Source of the DNA: Pseudomonas sp. WJP1
Lineage (GTDB): Bacteria > Pseudomonadota > Gammaproteobacteria > Pseudomonadales > Pseudomonadaceae
DNA length: 64,000 nucleotides
Assembly (NCBI RefSeq): GCF_028471945.1
Contig: NZ_CP110128.1
Coordinates: forward strand, 4,576,501-4,640,500
Direction of reading: 5' to 3'
In this document: positions 53,744 to 61,895 of the stretch, in pieces
Numbering within the stretch: position 1 is the first letter of the stretch
Layout: every line of letters begins with the position of its first letter
Notes under the pieces: model-generated
What the model saw: only the letters and a program-made list of their open reading frames with translations
Databases searched by the model: none
Told to the model about the DNA's origin: nothing
Made by a program: the position numbers and the translations under genes

Positions 53744-54409
53744 TCAGGCCTCACGCTGCCACGCCCGCTGCAACAGATCGATGACCTCTTTGTCCGACGT
53801 TTGGGAAAAATCCATGTACCAATGCCCGATCGACGTAAACCAATCGGGCATGATCGGACACACCAGCTCATCGACTTCACGGCGCAACGACTCGACCGTT
53901 TCAACCGGCGCCAACGGCACTGCCACTACGATGCGCGCCGGCGTCTGCCCACGCACCGCCCGCACCGCCGCCAGCATCGAGGCCCCTGTCGCCAACCCGT
54001 CGTCGATCAGAATCACCACCTGGTCCTTGAGCTGCACCGGCGCCCGCGAGCCTCGGTAAACCTGCTCGCGACGCAACAGCTCCCTGGTTTCCCGGGCGAC
54101 CACGGCCTCGAACGCGGCTTTGTCAATGGGGTGTGCCCGCAGCGCCTGCTCATTGCGAATTTCGATACCGCCACTGGCAATGGCGCCCATGGCGTACTCC
54201 GGGTGGGACGGAACACCCAGCTTGCGCACCAGCATCAGGTCCAGGCGCAGACCGAGCGCCGTGGCCACTTCATAGGCCACCGGCACCCCGCCCCTGGGCA
54301 AGGCCAGGACAATCACATCGGCGCGTTGGGCATAGGGAAGCAGCGGCTCCACCAGGCGTCGACCGGCGTCGGTGCGGTCGCGCAGGAGGGTTTGCGATGA
54401 GTGATTCAT
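53744..54409 (-). CDS. Phosphoribosyltransferase-domain protein
   Basis: 221 residues. The PRPP-binding loop is 'DQVVILIDDGLATGASMLAA' and the upstream 'DVIVLALPRGGVPVAYEVAT' forms the second part of the site. This small group of proteins is often encoded near stress or dienelactone-hydrolase genes and lacks an assigned base substrate. A C-terminal tail of about 50 residues ('VCPIMPDWFTSIGHWYMDF') follows the core. Confidence 0.84.
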   Translation of the reverse strand: MNHSSQTLLRDRTDAGRRLVEPLLPYAQRADVIVLALPRGGVPVAYEVATALGLRLDLMLVRKLGVPSHPEYAMGAIASGGIEIRNEQALRAHPIDKAAFEAVVARETRELLRREQVYRGSRAPVQLKDQVVILIDDGLATGASMLAAVRAVRGQTPARIVVAVPLAPVETVESLRREVDELVCPIMPDWFTSIGHWYMDFSQTSDKEVIDLLQRAWQREA

Positions 54410-54522
54410 TTGAAACCTCCCCAGGCGATCAACGCCTGTCGGTTCGCATCACATCATCAATTGTCGGTTCGACGGTGAGGGTCAGCAAGCTCGATCACGA
54501 GGACAATGCTCAACCGCAATTC

Positions 54523-54625
54523 CTTGTGGGAGCGAGGCTTGCCCGCGAAGACGGCCCCACAGCCGACGAGGCTCTCACGGCTGTACCCCATCCACTGTAG
54601 GAGCCAGGCTTGCCGGCGAAGGCCG
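54523..54625. repeat. Two REP units in direct orientation
   Basis: CTTGTGGGAGCGAGGCTTGC (54526) and CTGTAGGAGCCAGGCTTGCC (54596) are in the same orientation about 70 bases apart, unlike the inverted doublets elsewhere. Confidence 0.6.
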
Positions 54626-54654
54626 TCTCACAGCCGACCAATTCTCTTTCAGGC

Positions 54655-55417
54655 GTACATATCCATTCCTGCGGTAACGGCCACCTAGGGTTTCGCCCTT
54701 ACGGCGAGTCACTTGGAAAAACGGAACGCCGCCCGGCCCTAAGTAACCAAGGGCTCTTGCCCCTGGCGTTCGGTGCCTCGCTAGGGCTCGGCATGCCCTC
54801 GCTCCGGTCCTGCTCCGTGGGCCCGCCGCGATGGGCCATCCTTGGCCCAGCGTGGCTAAACCGGCATCCTTGCCGGTTTAGCCACTGCGCAGAACCTCCA
54901 CTCGGCCTCTCGATGGGGCAAGAAAATCAAAAGCCAGATCAAGATCAAACGCGCAAGCGAGGCGGCCTTAAAGCCGACCTGATCTTTGCCGATACACCAA
55001 TCCCCTGTAGGAGCCAGGCTTGCCGGCGAACCAGGCGCTGCGGTGTATCTGTTGTACCGCGTTATCGTTCTTCGCCGGCAAGCCTGGCTCCTACAGGGAA
55101 TTACGTACGGCTCCCAATTAGGTCGGCTTTAAGGCCGCCTCGCTTTGGCTTTTGATCTGGGTGCCCCGTTAACCACGATGGCCGAACGCAGGCATTGCGC
55201 AGTGGGTAAACCGGCAGGACGCCGGTTTAGCCGCGCTGGGCCATGGATGGCCCATCGCGGCGACCCACGGAGCAATGCCGGAGAGAGGGCATGCCGAGCC
55301 CTAGCGAGGCACCGAGTGGTGGGGCAAAGCCTTTTGGTTCCTTTTTGGCGTTTGAAAAAGGGACTCGCCGTAAGGGCGAAACCATAAGCCGCGGTTACCG
55401 TAGCAATGGATATGTAC
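54655..55417. repeat. Long composite repeat, copy 3 (most complete), with central REP doublet
   Basis: Two long, imperfect inverted arms of about 340 and 310 bases face each other across a central REP doublet. Outer ends are GTACATATCCATTCCTGCGG (54655) and its inverse near 55417. Both arms contain GGGTTTCGCCCTTACGGCGA-type sequence, the GATGGGCCATCCTTGGCCCA block and TTAAGGCCGC next to the REP. Open frames inside are by-products. Explains most of the 54410-55618 gap. Confidence 0.87.
55003..55099. repeat. REP doublet in the centre of long repeat copy 3
   Basis: CCCTGTAGGAGCCAGGCTTG... facing ...CAAGCCTGGCTCCTACAGGG, with arms of about 30 bases, perfect. Confidence 0.88.
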
Positions 55418-55618
55418 TCAGACAACAATCGCCCACAGACGTTGACGTTGACGGACAGGCTCAGCGTGTGAGGTGGCAAGAAAATCAAATTCAAAAGCCA
55501 CAGCCACAGCCACAGCCACAGCAAAAAAGAGGCGGCCGACCGGCCGGCCTAGTCGAGTTGTTGTACGCATTTCCCCCGCAAGAGCTGCCGAAGGCAGCGA
55601 TCTCGGCGCCGGCCCTCC

Positions 55619-56980
55619 CTACACCAACCGCTCAATCTTCTGATGCTGCCACACCAGCTTGTAGTACAGCGTCTGCAACGCCAGCATCCCCAGATACGCC
55701 ACCGGAAACGCCATCCACACCCCTTGCAACCCAAACCGCGCATCCAGCAAATACGCCACCGGCAACTGAACCCCCACCACGCACACAATCGAAATCGCCA
55801 CCGGCACCATCACCGTGCCGCTGGCGCGCATGATGCCGCCGATGATCGCCTGGAAGCCAAACACCAACAGGCTCCAGAGCATGATGTGCAGCAAGTGCTC
55901 GGCCATGCTGCGCGTCGCGTCCTCGGTGAGGAACGACCCCAGCAACCAGTGCGACAGCAAATACCCCAACACCACCAGCCCACCAGTCAGGCACACGTTG
56001 ATCATCAACCCCGTGCGCAGGATCGGCCCGATCCGCTCGATGCGCCCGGCCCCGATCGCCTGCGCGCCGAGGATCGACGCCGTGATCGCGATCGACAGCG
56101 CCGGGAACTGCACATAGTTGACGATCTGCGTCACCGCGCCGTATGCCGCCGTCGCCTGGGAGCCGTGCTGGTTCACCAGCGCCAGGATCACCAGCTCCGA
56201 CAGCGACAACACCACCATCTGCAACCCGGTGGGCAAGCCGATGCGCAACACCTTGCCGAGGATCGCCATGTCCAGCCTCATCGCCGCGAAAAACTCCCGG
56301 TCCGGCGCCAATGGATGGCCCTTGCGAATCAAACGCCACGCCAGCCACCCCATCGCCGCCAGGTTCCCCGCCAACCCGGCAAACGCCGCGCTCTGAATCC
56401 CCATCGGCGGCAACCCCAACCACCCGCGAATCAACGCCGGCGTCAGCGCCAGGCCGATACAGGTCGACACCACCAACGCCAACAACGGCGACAACGTATC
56501 ACTCACCCCGCGCAGCAACTGCGTGAACAACACAAACACCAACAACGTCGGCATGAACCACAACATCACATGGGCATACGCCACCGCATCGTCCAGCACA
56601 TCCCCCGGCGTCCCCAACCCCACCAAGGACGATCGCGCAAACACACTCCCCACCACCGCCGCCACCAACCCGATCAACAACCCCAACAACAACGTCGACC
56701 CGGCAATGGCCTTCACCAAATGCGTCTCCCGCGCCCCCCAGGCTTGCCCGATCAACACCCCAGCGCCAGCGCCGAGACCAATGACCAGAGCGATGAAGAA
56801 GAACACGATGGGGAACATGCCGGACACGGCCGCCAGGGCCTGGGTGCCGAGCATCTGGCCGATGTAGATACTGTTCACGGTGCCGGACATGGATTGCAGG
56901 AAATTGGACAGCACCATGGGGGCGAGGAACAGCAGGTAGGTTTTCCAGAGGGCGCGTTGCGGTTGGGCTGGGGTTTGCAT
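55619..56980 (-). CDS. MATE-family efflux transporter
   Basis: 453 residues with 12 predicted membrane helices. The N-terminal half contains 'PMVLSNFLQSMSGTVNSIYI', with 'GQMLGTQALAAVSGMFPI' following; the second half repeats the fold ('FPALSIAITASILGAQAIGA'). The family exports cationic drugs or dyes using Na+ or H+. The ATG at 56980 is used; an ATG at 56995 is possible. It stands alone. Confidence 0.88.
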   Translation of the reverse strand: MQTPAQPQRALWKTYLLFLAPMVLSNFLQSMSGTVNSIYIGQMLGTQALAAVSGMFPIVFFFIALVIGLGAGAGVLIGQAWGARETHLVKAIAGSTLLLGLLIGLVAAVVGSVFARSSLVGLGTPGDVLDDAVAYAHVMLWFMPTLLVFVLFTQLLRGVSDTLSPLLALVVSTCIGLALTPALIRGWLGLPPMGIQSAAFAGLAGNLAAMGWLAWRLIRKGHPLAPDREFFAAMRLDMAILGKVLRIGLPTGLQMVVLSLSELVILALVNQHGSQATAAYGAVTQIVNYVQFPALSIAITASILGAQAIGAGRIERIGPILRTGLMINVCLTGGLVVLGYLLSHWLLGSFLTEDATRSMAEHLLHIMLWSLLVFGFQAIIGGIMRASGTVMVPVAISIVCVVGVQLPVAYLLDARFGLQGVWMAFPVAYLGMLALQTLYYKLVWQHQKIERLV

Positions 56981-57212
56981 TGGGCAGAGGTCCATCTCGA
57001 CGGCGGGCGTGTTGAATGAGGATAGCTTCGGTGGCTGAAACCAACGGGCGATGACCATCTCAGGTCTGTGTTTGGAATGCCAGCGCAGTAATGTGAATGG
57101 CCTGGGGTTTATCGATACAGATCCTACAAGAAGTTCGGAAGTGCTCACCTACTCCGCTGATCCCGAAGCCGCCTTTAGTCAGCCCCGTCGCCCAAATGGC
57201 GATTCGACTGCA

Positions 57213-57302
57213 CAGGGGACAGCTTTATTTTTCAAAACGAAGAAGCTGACTAAATAAATCTGTCCCCTGCGTCTCGAAATAAATCTGTCCCCTGCGTCTC
57301 CG
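57213..57302. repeat. Inverted and tandem 'CTGTCCCCTG' repeat
   Basis: A 25-base unit beginning AAATAAATCTGTCCCCTGCG occurs twice in tandem (57253-57277 and 57278-57302). An inverse form CAGGGGACAGCTTTATTT lies at 57213-57230, so the first unit and the inverse pair at 17 of 18 positions. It lies about 130 bases before the RHS fragment, at the edge of a disrupted region. Confidence 0.7.
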
Positions 57303-57434
57303 GAACCGACTTCAATCCGACTAAGTTAAAACGCGGCAGTCTCCGTCGAAACTAGCAGTTCTGATAGTAGGCAATGGCTGAATTAGGAGCGATGATGGGG
57401 AACAGTTTTTTGGACTTCACTCGGAGCTCACCCG

Positions 57435-58256
57435 ATGTCTTCTCAATCACGCAGAACGATACTGCTGGCAACCGATCAACAGCAGTCGGTGTTGAACGTC
57501 CTCGACGCAAATCAGCCCAACCCCATTGCCTTCACACCCTACGGCCACCGTCCACGAGAAAGCGGTTTGCTCAGCCTTCTCGGGTTTAATGGCGAACTGC
57601 CGGACCCGCTGACCGGGCATTATCATTTGGGGAAAGGGTATCGGCAATTCAATCCGGTGTTGATGCGGTACAACAGCCCGGATAGTTTGAGTCCGTTTGG
57701 AAAGGGGGGAATAAATGCCTACGTTTATTGCCTCGCAGACCCTATAAACAGTAAGGATCCAACAGGGCATGCATTGGTGAAATCACTCATGGATAACCTT
57801 GGAGCAATTGGTGCGCACACCGAAGACGCATTGAGAGCGGCAAAACAAAATCTTGGCGGTGGAAAAAACTTAAGGGAAATAGCAAAATCTGTCAAAATGG
57901 ATCCCGAAGTTTTTTTGGTGAATCACGCGACTAGCAGGGCAGCGCAGGTAGTATCAAGCAACATAGATACATTCATTACAGATATACCGACTCTAAAAAC
58001 GGAAGCCATGGTAGTTAGTACCCGGGAGCTCGTTAAATATTCCCTACGGGAACAGGGCAGTATCCTGTATGACCTTGCTCAGAAAAAATCCATTTTAACC
58101 CCAAGCAACAAAATTCGCATGCAAGAATCATTTAAAATGATGGATGATTTTCATCACGGCGCTATCAGTAAAATTTCCAGTGAACAAATTGCGCGAATCA
58201 AGGCTATGCCTGCTCCACAACTACAAAAAAACCAAAATGACATTCGAAAACGTTAA
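57435..58256 (+). CDS. Orphan RHS-core protein with AT-rich unknown C-terminal tip
   Basis: 273 residues. Residues about 15-110 are the RHS repeat-associated core: 'ANQPNPIAFTPYGHRPRESG', 'LSLLGFNGELPDPLTGHYHL', 'QFNPVLMRYNSPDSLSPFGK' and the terminal 'YVYCLADPINSKDPTGHA'. The usual N-terminal repeats are missing. After the core, about 160 residues of lower GC and different codon use form a helical region ('NLGGGKNLREIAKSVKMDPE' and onward) that I cannot assign. In polymorphic toxins this position carries the toxin domain. No obvious immunity gene follows. Confidence 0.75.
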   Translation: MSSQSRRTILLATDQQQSVLNVLDANQPNPIAFTPYGHRPRESGLLSLLGFNGELPDPLTGHYHLGKGYRQFNPVLMRYNSPDSLSPFGKGGINAYVYCLADPINSKDPTGHALVKSLMDNLGAIGAHTEDALRAAKQNLGGGKNLREIAKSVKMDPEVFLVNHATSRAAQVVSSNIDTFITDIPTLKTEAMVVSTRELVKYSLREQGSILYDLAQKKSILTPSNKIRMQESFKMMDDFHHGAISKISSEQIARIKAMPAPQLQKNQNDIRKR

Positions 58257-58319
58257 CCTCAAAAAATGTACAACCTAAATAGAGCGAGAACAAAGGTACA
58301 ACGTACAAAGGCCGGCTAG

Positions 58320-58700
58320 GTGATTCTCAGATTTTTTAGGGCTCGGGCAACAAAGGAGACACCCATTAGCCGGTCTCAAGTCAAGGCTAAAAGCCAACTC
58401 GCCCTGCAGGACGTGCAGTTCGGCACGGCGAATGGTGCGGTGCAGGATGTGCGCGCTGTGCCGCCGCACCAGGGTGTCGCGTTCGCCGCGAAGATCAGTC
58501 GGCGCACCCCGCTCGGGTAACGCAAGGCGAATTCTTGCGCCAACGCACCGCCCCAACTCACACCGAACACATCGGCCTGCTCGATTCCCAATTGCTTAAG
58601 CATTTCGTCAAACAGGTCGGCATGGCGCGGCAGACGCATCGGCCAGCGGGGCATTTGCGATATGCCGACCCTGGGCACGCCAGCGTAATGGTCCTGTAGT
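58320..58700 (-). pseudogene. Remnant of an alpha/beta hydrolase (PhaZ-like depolymerase fold)
   Basis: The minus strand reads 'RLPRHADLFDEMLKQLGIEQ' and 'GVSWGGALAQEFALRYPSGV' in one frame, with the nucleophile-elbow GVSWGG. Then a different frame gives 'GERDTLVRRHSAHILHRTI' and 'RRAELHVLQGE', resembling the region before the catalytic His. A segment is missing at the junction near 58490, and both ends of the gene are absent. Similar fragments resemble polyhydroxyalkanoate depolymerase-like hydrolases. Not functional. Confidence 0.68.
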
Positions 58701-58718
58701 TCGGGAACCGTAGATAAC

Positions 58719-58745
58719 AAAAAACCCGCACCAGGCGGGTTTTTT
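58719..58745. terminator. Bidirectional terminator downstream of tRNA-Phe
   Basis: AAAAAACCCGC-accag-GCGGGTTTTTT, an 11-bp stem with T-runs on both strands, 43 bases past the 3' end of the tRNA gene on the minus strand. Confidence 0.82.
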
Positions 58746-58787
58746 GTGTGCTCTCAGGTGTGCTTGGCATCACCTGAAAACGAAAGG

Positions 58788-58863
58788 TGGTGCCCAGAGA
58801 CGGAATCGAACCGCCGACACGGGGATTTTCAATCCCCTGCTCTACCGACTGAGCTATCTGGGC
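58788..58863 (-). tRNA. tRNA-Phe (anticodon GAA)
   Basis: The 76-nt minus-strand transcript begins GCCCAGATAGCTCAG and ends TCTGGGCACCA. The acceptor stem pairs GCCCAGA with TCTGGGC, the anticodon loop is CTGAAAA-type with anticodon GAA, the T-loop is GGTTCGATTCC, and CCA is encoded. It is followed by a terminator and no other tRNA gene. Genomic islands often use tRNA 3' ends, and disrupted genes lie on both sides. Confidence 0.95.
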
Positions 58864-58990
58864 CGCGGCGCAATTAAACGTTCTTTACTGCTGTGGCGTC
58901 AAGCACGAAATCAAAAAAACTTAACGAATACCTATACTTACGATGGCCCTCATATTCCCACACAGAGAAATAGGTTATTTTCAGGTTTGA

Positions 58991-59719
58991 CATGCCGGCT
59001 ACCTCAGCCGGGTCATGGGAGGATTCGAGAAAAAAGGACTGATCGTCAGGACTCGCTCGGCAAGCGATGCCCGAGCCTCACAAATCCAGCTCACCGGCCC
59101 TGGTCGCACGGTGCTGGCCTCCCTGGAGCAAGCCGCTCGTGAGGAAGTCGTGAAGATGCTGCAACGCTTACCGGAATCACAGCAAGAGCAATTGACCCAA
59201 GCCATGACACGGATACAGACGCTGTTGGGCGGCAGCGATCGCTCCTACCTTCTGCGCGATCCTCGAGCCGGTGACATGGGGATTGTCGTTCAGCAGCAAG
59301 CTGAACTGTATGCACGCGAATACGGTTGGAATTCAGAGTTCGAAGCGCTGGTGGCGGAAATCGTTGCCAGGTACCTTCGTGAGTTCGACTCGTCCTGCGA
59401 GCGCTGCTGGATCGCAGAAAAAGAGGGCAAGGTCATCGGTTCGGTTTTTGTCGTCAGGCATGACGAGACAACCGCCAAGCTGCGGATGCTGTACGTAGAT
59501 GCGAGCGCCAGAGGCATGGGAATCGGCAATCGGTTGCTGGAAGAGAGCCTTAGATTTGCACGTCATGCTGGATACACGAGCATGATCCTCTGGACGACCA
59601 GCGTGCTTTGCGATGCTCGAAAACTGTATCAGAAGGCAGGCTTTCAACTGGTCGAAGAGGAACAGGTCCACAGCTTCGGAAAAGACCTCGTCAGCCAGAC
59701 CTGGGCTCGGGATTTGTAA
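58991..59719 (+). pseudogene. 5'-truncated MarR-GNAT acetyltransferase
   Basis: The frame begins in mid-protein after a stop at 58988: 'HAGYLSRVMGGFEKKGLIVR' is the recognition-helix and wing part of a MarR-type domain, so the first 50-60 residues are missing. The C-terminal GNAT domain is intact, with motif A in 'LYVDASARGMGIGNRLLEES' and 'DARKLYQKAGFQLVEEEQVH'. Intact relatives of this bifunctional family are about 300 residues. Translation from an internal ATG (59015) could make the acetyltransferase alone. Confidence 0.78.
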
Positions 59720-59857
59720 TAGCGTTGACCGCACTGGAAGGCCCACAAAAGGTGCAGTTTTTTCAACCGCCCCCTGTGTCCCTGTTGTCTTCGAAACAGG
59801 CAAGGTTGCAGATCACAAAACCGTGGCGTCCCCCATCCCATCGCACAGAGAATCGTC

Positions 59858-61012
59858 ATGTCGATCCGCCCTTTCACGCTTGCCATTACCCCTGAGCAGC
59901 TCGAGGACCTCGATCGACGCCTGCGCGCTTCACGCTTTCCAGACACCTTGGCGGCGGACAGTTGGGATGACGGTACTAGCGCGAATTTTCTTGCACGCCT
60001 CCTGGATTATTGGCGCAACCAATTTGATTGGCGCGTTCATGAACAGCGAATAAACCGGTTGCCACAGTTCCTGGCGGAAATTGACGGCGAGCAGATTCAC
60101 TTTCTGCACCAGCGGGGGATTGGGCCCAAGGCTATGCCGCTGATCATTACCCACGGCTGGCCGGGCTCTTTCCTGGAGATGGAACGGCTCCTTGCACTTC
60201 TGACCGATCCTGCGAAATACGGGGGCGATGCTTCAGACGCCTTTGATGTAGTCGTGCCCTCTCTACCCGGCTACGGTTGCTCTCCTGCTCCGACCAAAGC
60301 GGGTATCAGCTCCAGACAAATCGCCGGACTCTGGGCATCGTTGATGGGTGAGCTGGGCTACGATCGATTTGGCGCTCAGGGAGGCGATATCGGTGCGGGT
60401 GTATCGATGTGGCTCGCTCGTAACTTCAGCCCCAAGTTGATAGGTGCCCATCTCAATTACATCCCGGGTAGTTTCAGGCCACCTCTTGGGCGAGCCCAAG
60501 ACGCCATGAGCGAAGCAGAACAGGATTTTCTGAATCGAAGCGGCCAATTTGCGGCGACCGAAGGTGCTTACGCGGCTTTGCACGCGACTAAACCACAAAC
60601 CCTGGCTTTCGCACTTGCAGACTCGCCAGCGGGCCTTGCTGCCTGGATTGTCGAAAAATTCCAAGCATGGGTAGATCATCCCGACGATCTTGAACAAGTG
60701 GTGCCGTTTGACGTGCTCCTCAGCGACATAGCGCTTTACTGGTTCAGCGGGAGCATTCAAGCAACCTTGCGGCTATACAAGGAAAATCGACTTGATCCAC
60801 TAGTTTTCCAGGACAACGAGCGAGTGGAAACTCCGTTGGGCGTGGCGTTGTTTCCCAAAGAGCTGCCCATGCCACCACGCAGCTGGGTCGAGCGCGTGTT
60901 TGATGTCCACCGTTGGGAGCATATGCCGCGTGGTGGTCATTTCGCAGCGCTGGAGCAGCCCGAAATCCTGGCTGAAGAGGTCAGGGCATTCTTCAGGCCT
61001 TTGAGGGGTTAG
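59858..61012 (+). CDS. Epoxide hydrolase (EHN-domain alpha/beta hydrolase)
   Basis: 384 residues. The N-terminal epoxide-hydrolase domain (about 1-105) opens 'MSIRPFTLAITPEQLEDLDR'. The alpha/beta-hydrolase core shows the oxyanion motif 'LIITHGWPGSFLEMERLLAL', the nucleophile region 'RFGAQGGDIGAGVSMWLARN' (Asp after GG) and the catalytic His in 'MPRGGHFAALEQPEILAEEV'. It converts an epoxide to a diol in the cytosol, with substrate unknown. The gene stands alone after the truncated MarR-GNAT gene and converges on the GntR gene. Confidence 0.87.
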   Translation: MSIRPFTLAITPEQLEDLDRRLRASRFPDTLAADSWDDGTSANFLARLLDYWRNQFDWRVHEQRINRLPQFLAEIDGEQIHFLHQRGIGPKAMPLIITHGWPGSFLEMERLLALLTDPAKYGGDASDAFDVVVPSLPGYGCSPAPTKAGISSRQIAGLWASLMGELGYDRFGAQGGDIGAGVSMWLARNFSPKLIGAHLNYIPGSFRPPLGRAQDAMSEAEQDFLNRSGQFAATEGAYAALHATKPQTLAFALADSPAGLAAWIVEKFQAWVDHPDDLEQVVPFDVLLSDIALYWFSGSIQATLRLYKENRLDPLVFQDNERVETPLGVALFPKELPMPPRSWVERVFDVHRWEHMPRGGHFAALEQPEILAEEVRAFFRPLRG

Positions 61013-61038
61013 ATCCAACCATTCGGCCCCCCTCCCCC

Positions 61039-61788
61039 CTAAGACGCCAGATTTTTTTCCCTGCGCATCTGGCTAACCAGCGTAAACCTGTCCTGAGGGT
61101 GGGTGGTTTCCGACACCACCATCACAGCCCCCTCCTCGTCACGATACTGGCGAACAATGTTCAAACCCGGGGAGCCGGCCTCAGCGTTGAGGCTCTTTGA
61201 AATCTCGGGTGACAGCAGTACCGCGCGTACCTGCTGATCCACCACATCGATGTGTCGACCAAAGTGCTGCTCGATCAACGCGGCAATCAGCTCGTCGGGA
61301 TGCTGCTCGGCCAGTTCGATGACCTCTGAGTAGATGTCCTGGGCATAAACGTCAGTCCAGCATAGCGGTGCCCGCAGGTTCTGCTGATCGACCCGAATGC
61401 TGGACACGCAAAAGTAATGCTCGCCGGGTTCCAGGCCCAATCGCTTGGCCAGCGCGATGTCGGCCACGAAGTGCTGCACGCTCTGGATACTGCGCACCTG
61501 GGTTTCAGCCAGATGTACAAGGTCCGATACCGACGCCAGCGACTGCGAATAGCCGCCCTTGGGGGTGGCAGATTCAACCCGGGTTCCCACCCTTTTGCGT
61601 CGTGAAACCAGCCCCTGGTTCTGCAATTGGGTGATGGCGGCACGCACGGTGTGGCGGCTCACGTCATACAGCTCGCACAGCTCGAACTCCGTGGGCAGCA
61701 AGGTCCCGACCGGAAATCTCCCGCTGGAAATCCCTTCCATCAAGTCTTTTGCAACGACCGCATAGCGCGTCTGGTTCATACCTTTCAT
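61039..61788 (-). CDS. GntR-family regulator with UTRA effector domain
   Basis: 249 residues. An N-terminal winged helix (about 5-75: 'YAVVAKDLMEGISSGRFPVG', 'ELCELYDVSRHTVRAAITQL') is followed by a UTRA sensor domain (about 95-240). It belongs to the HutC/FarR-type branch, whose members bind carboxylic-acid effectors. It diverges from the lyase and dicarboxylate-transporter genes and likely represses them. Start 61788 or 61779. Confidence 0.88.
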   Translation of the reverse strand: MKGMNQTRYAVVAKDLMEGISSGRFPVGTLLPTEFELCELYDVSRHTVRAAITQLQNQGLVSRRKRVGTRVESATPKGGYSQSLASVSDLVHLAETQVRSIQSVQHFVADIALAKRLGLEPGEHYFCVSSIRVDQQNLRAPLCWTDVYAQDIYSEVIELAEQHPDELIAALIEQHFGRHIDVVDQQVRAVLLSPEISKSLNAEAGSPGLNIVRQYRDEEGAVMVVSETTHPQDRFTLVSQMRREKNLAS

Positions 61789-61845
61789 CAGTCCCGAGCT
61801 TCACCTGAGTTGACAGTGTACCAGTGAGGGCGTAATTATTATGTA

Positions 61846-61866
61846 CGGACATATTTAATATGTCCG
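61846..61866. promoter_or_regulatory. Putative GntR operator: 21-bp perfect palindrome
   Basis: Arms CGGACATAT and ATATGTCCG are separated by TTA in the 107-bp gap between the divergent GntR and lyase genes. It lies 30 bases upstream of the lyase ATG and covers the likely -10 region, so binding would block transcription. Length and symmetry fit a GntR dimer. Confidence 0.7.
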
Positions 61867-61895
61867 ATCAATAACAAACATATCAGGATTACCCC

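Noticed and set aside
55643..57019. 458-codon plus-strand frame opposite the MATE gene
   Set aside because: Low-complexity His/Gln/Arg/Pro-rich shadow of a clear transporter.
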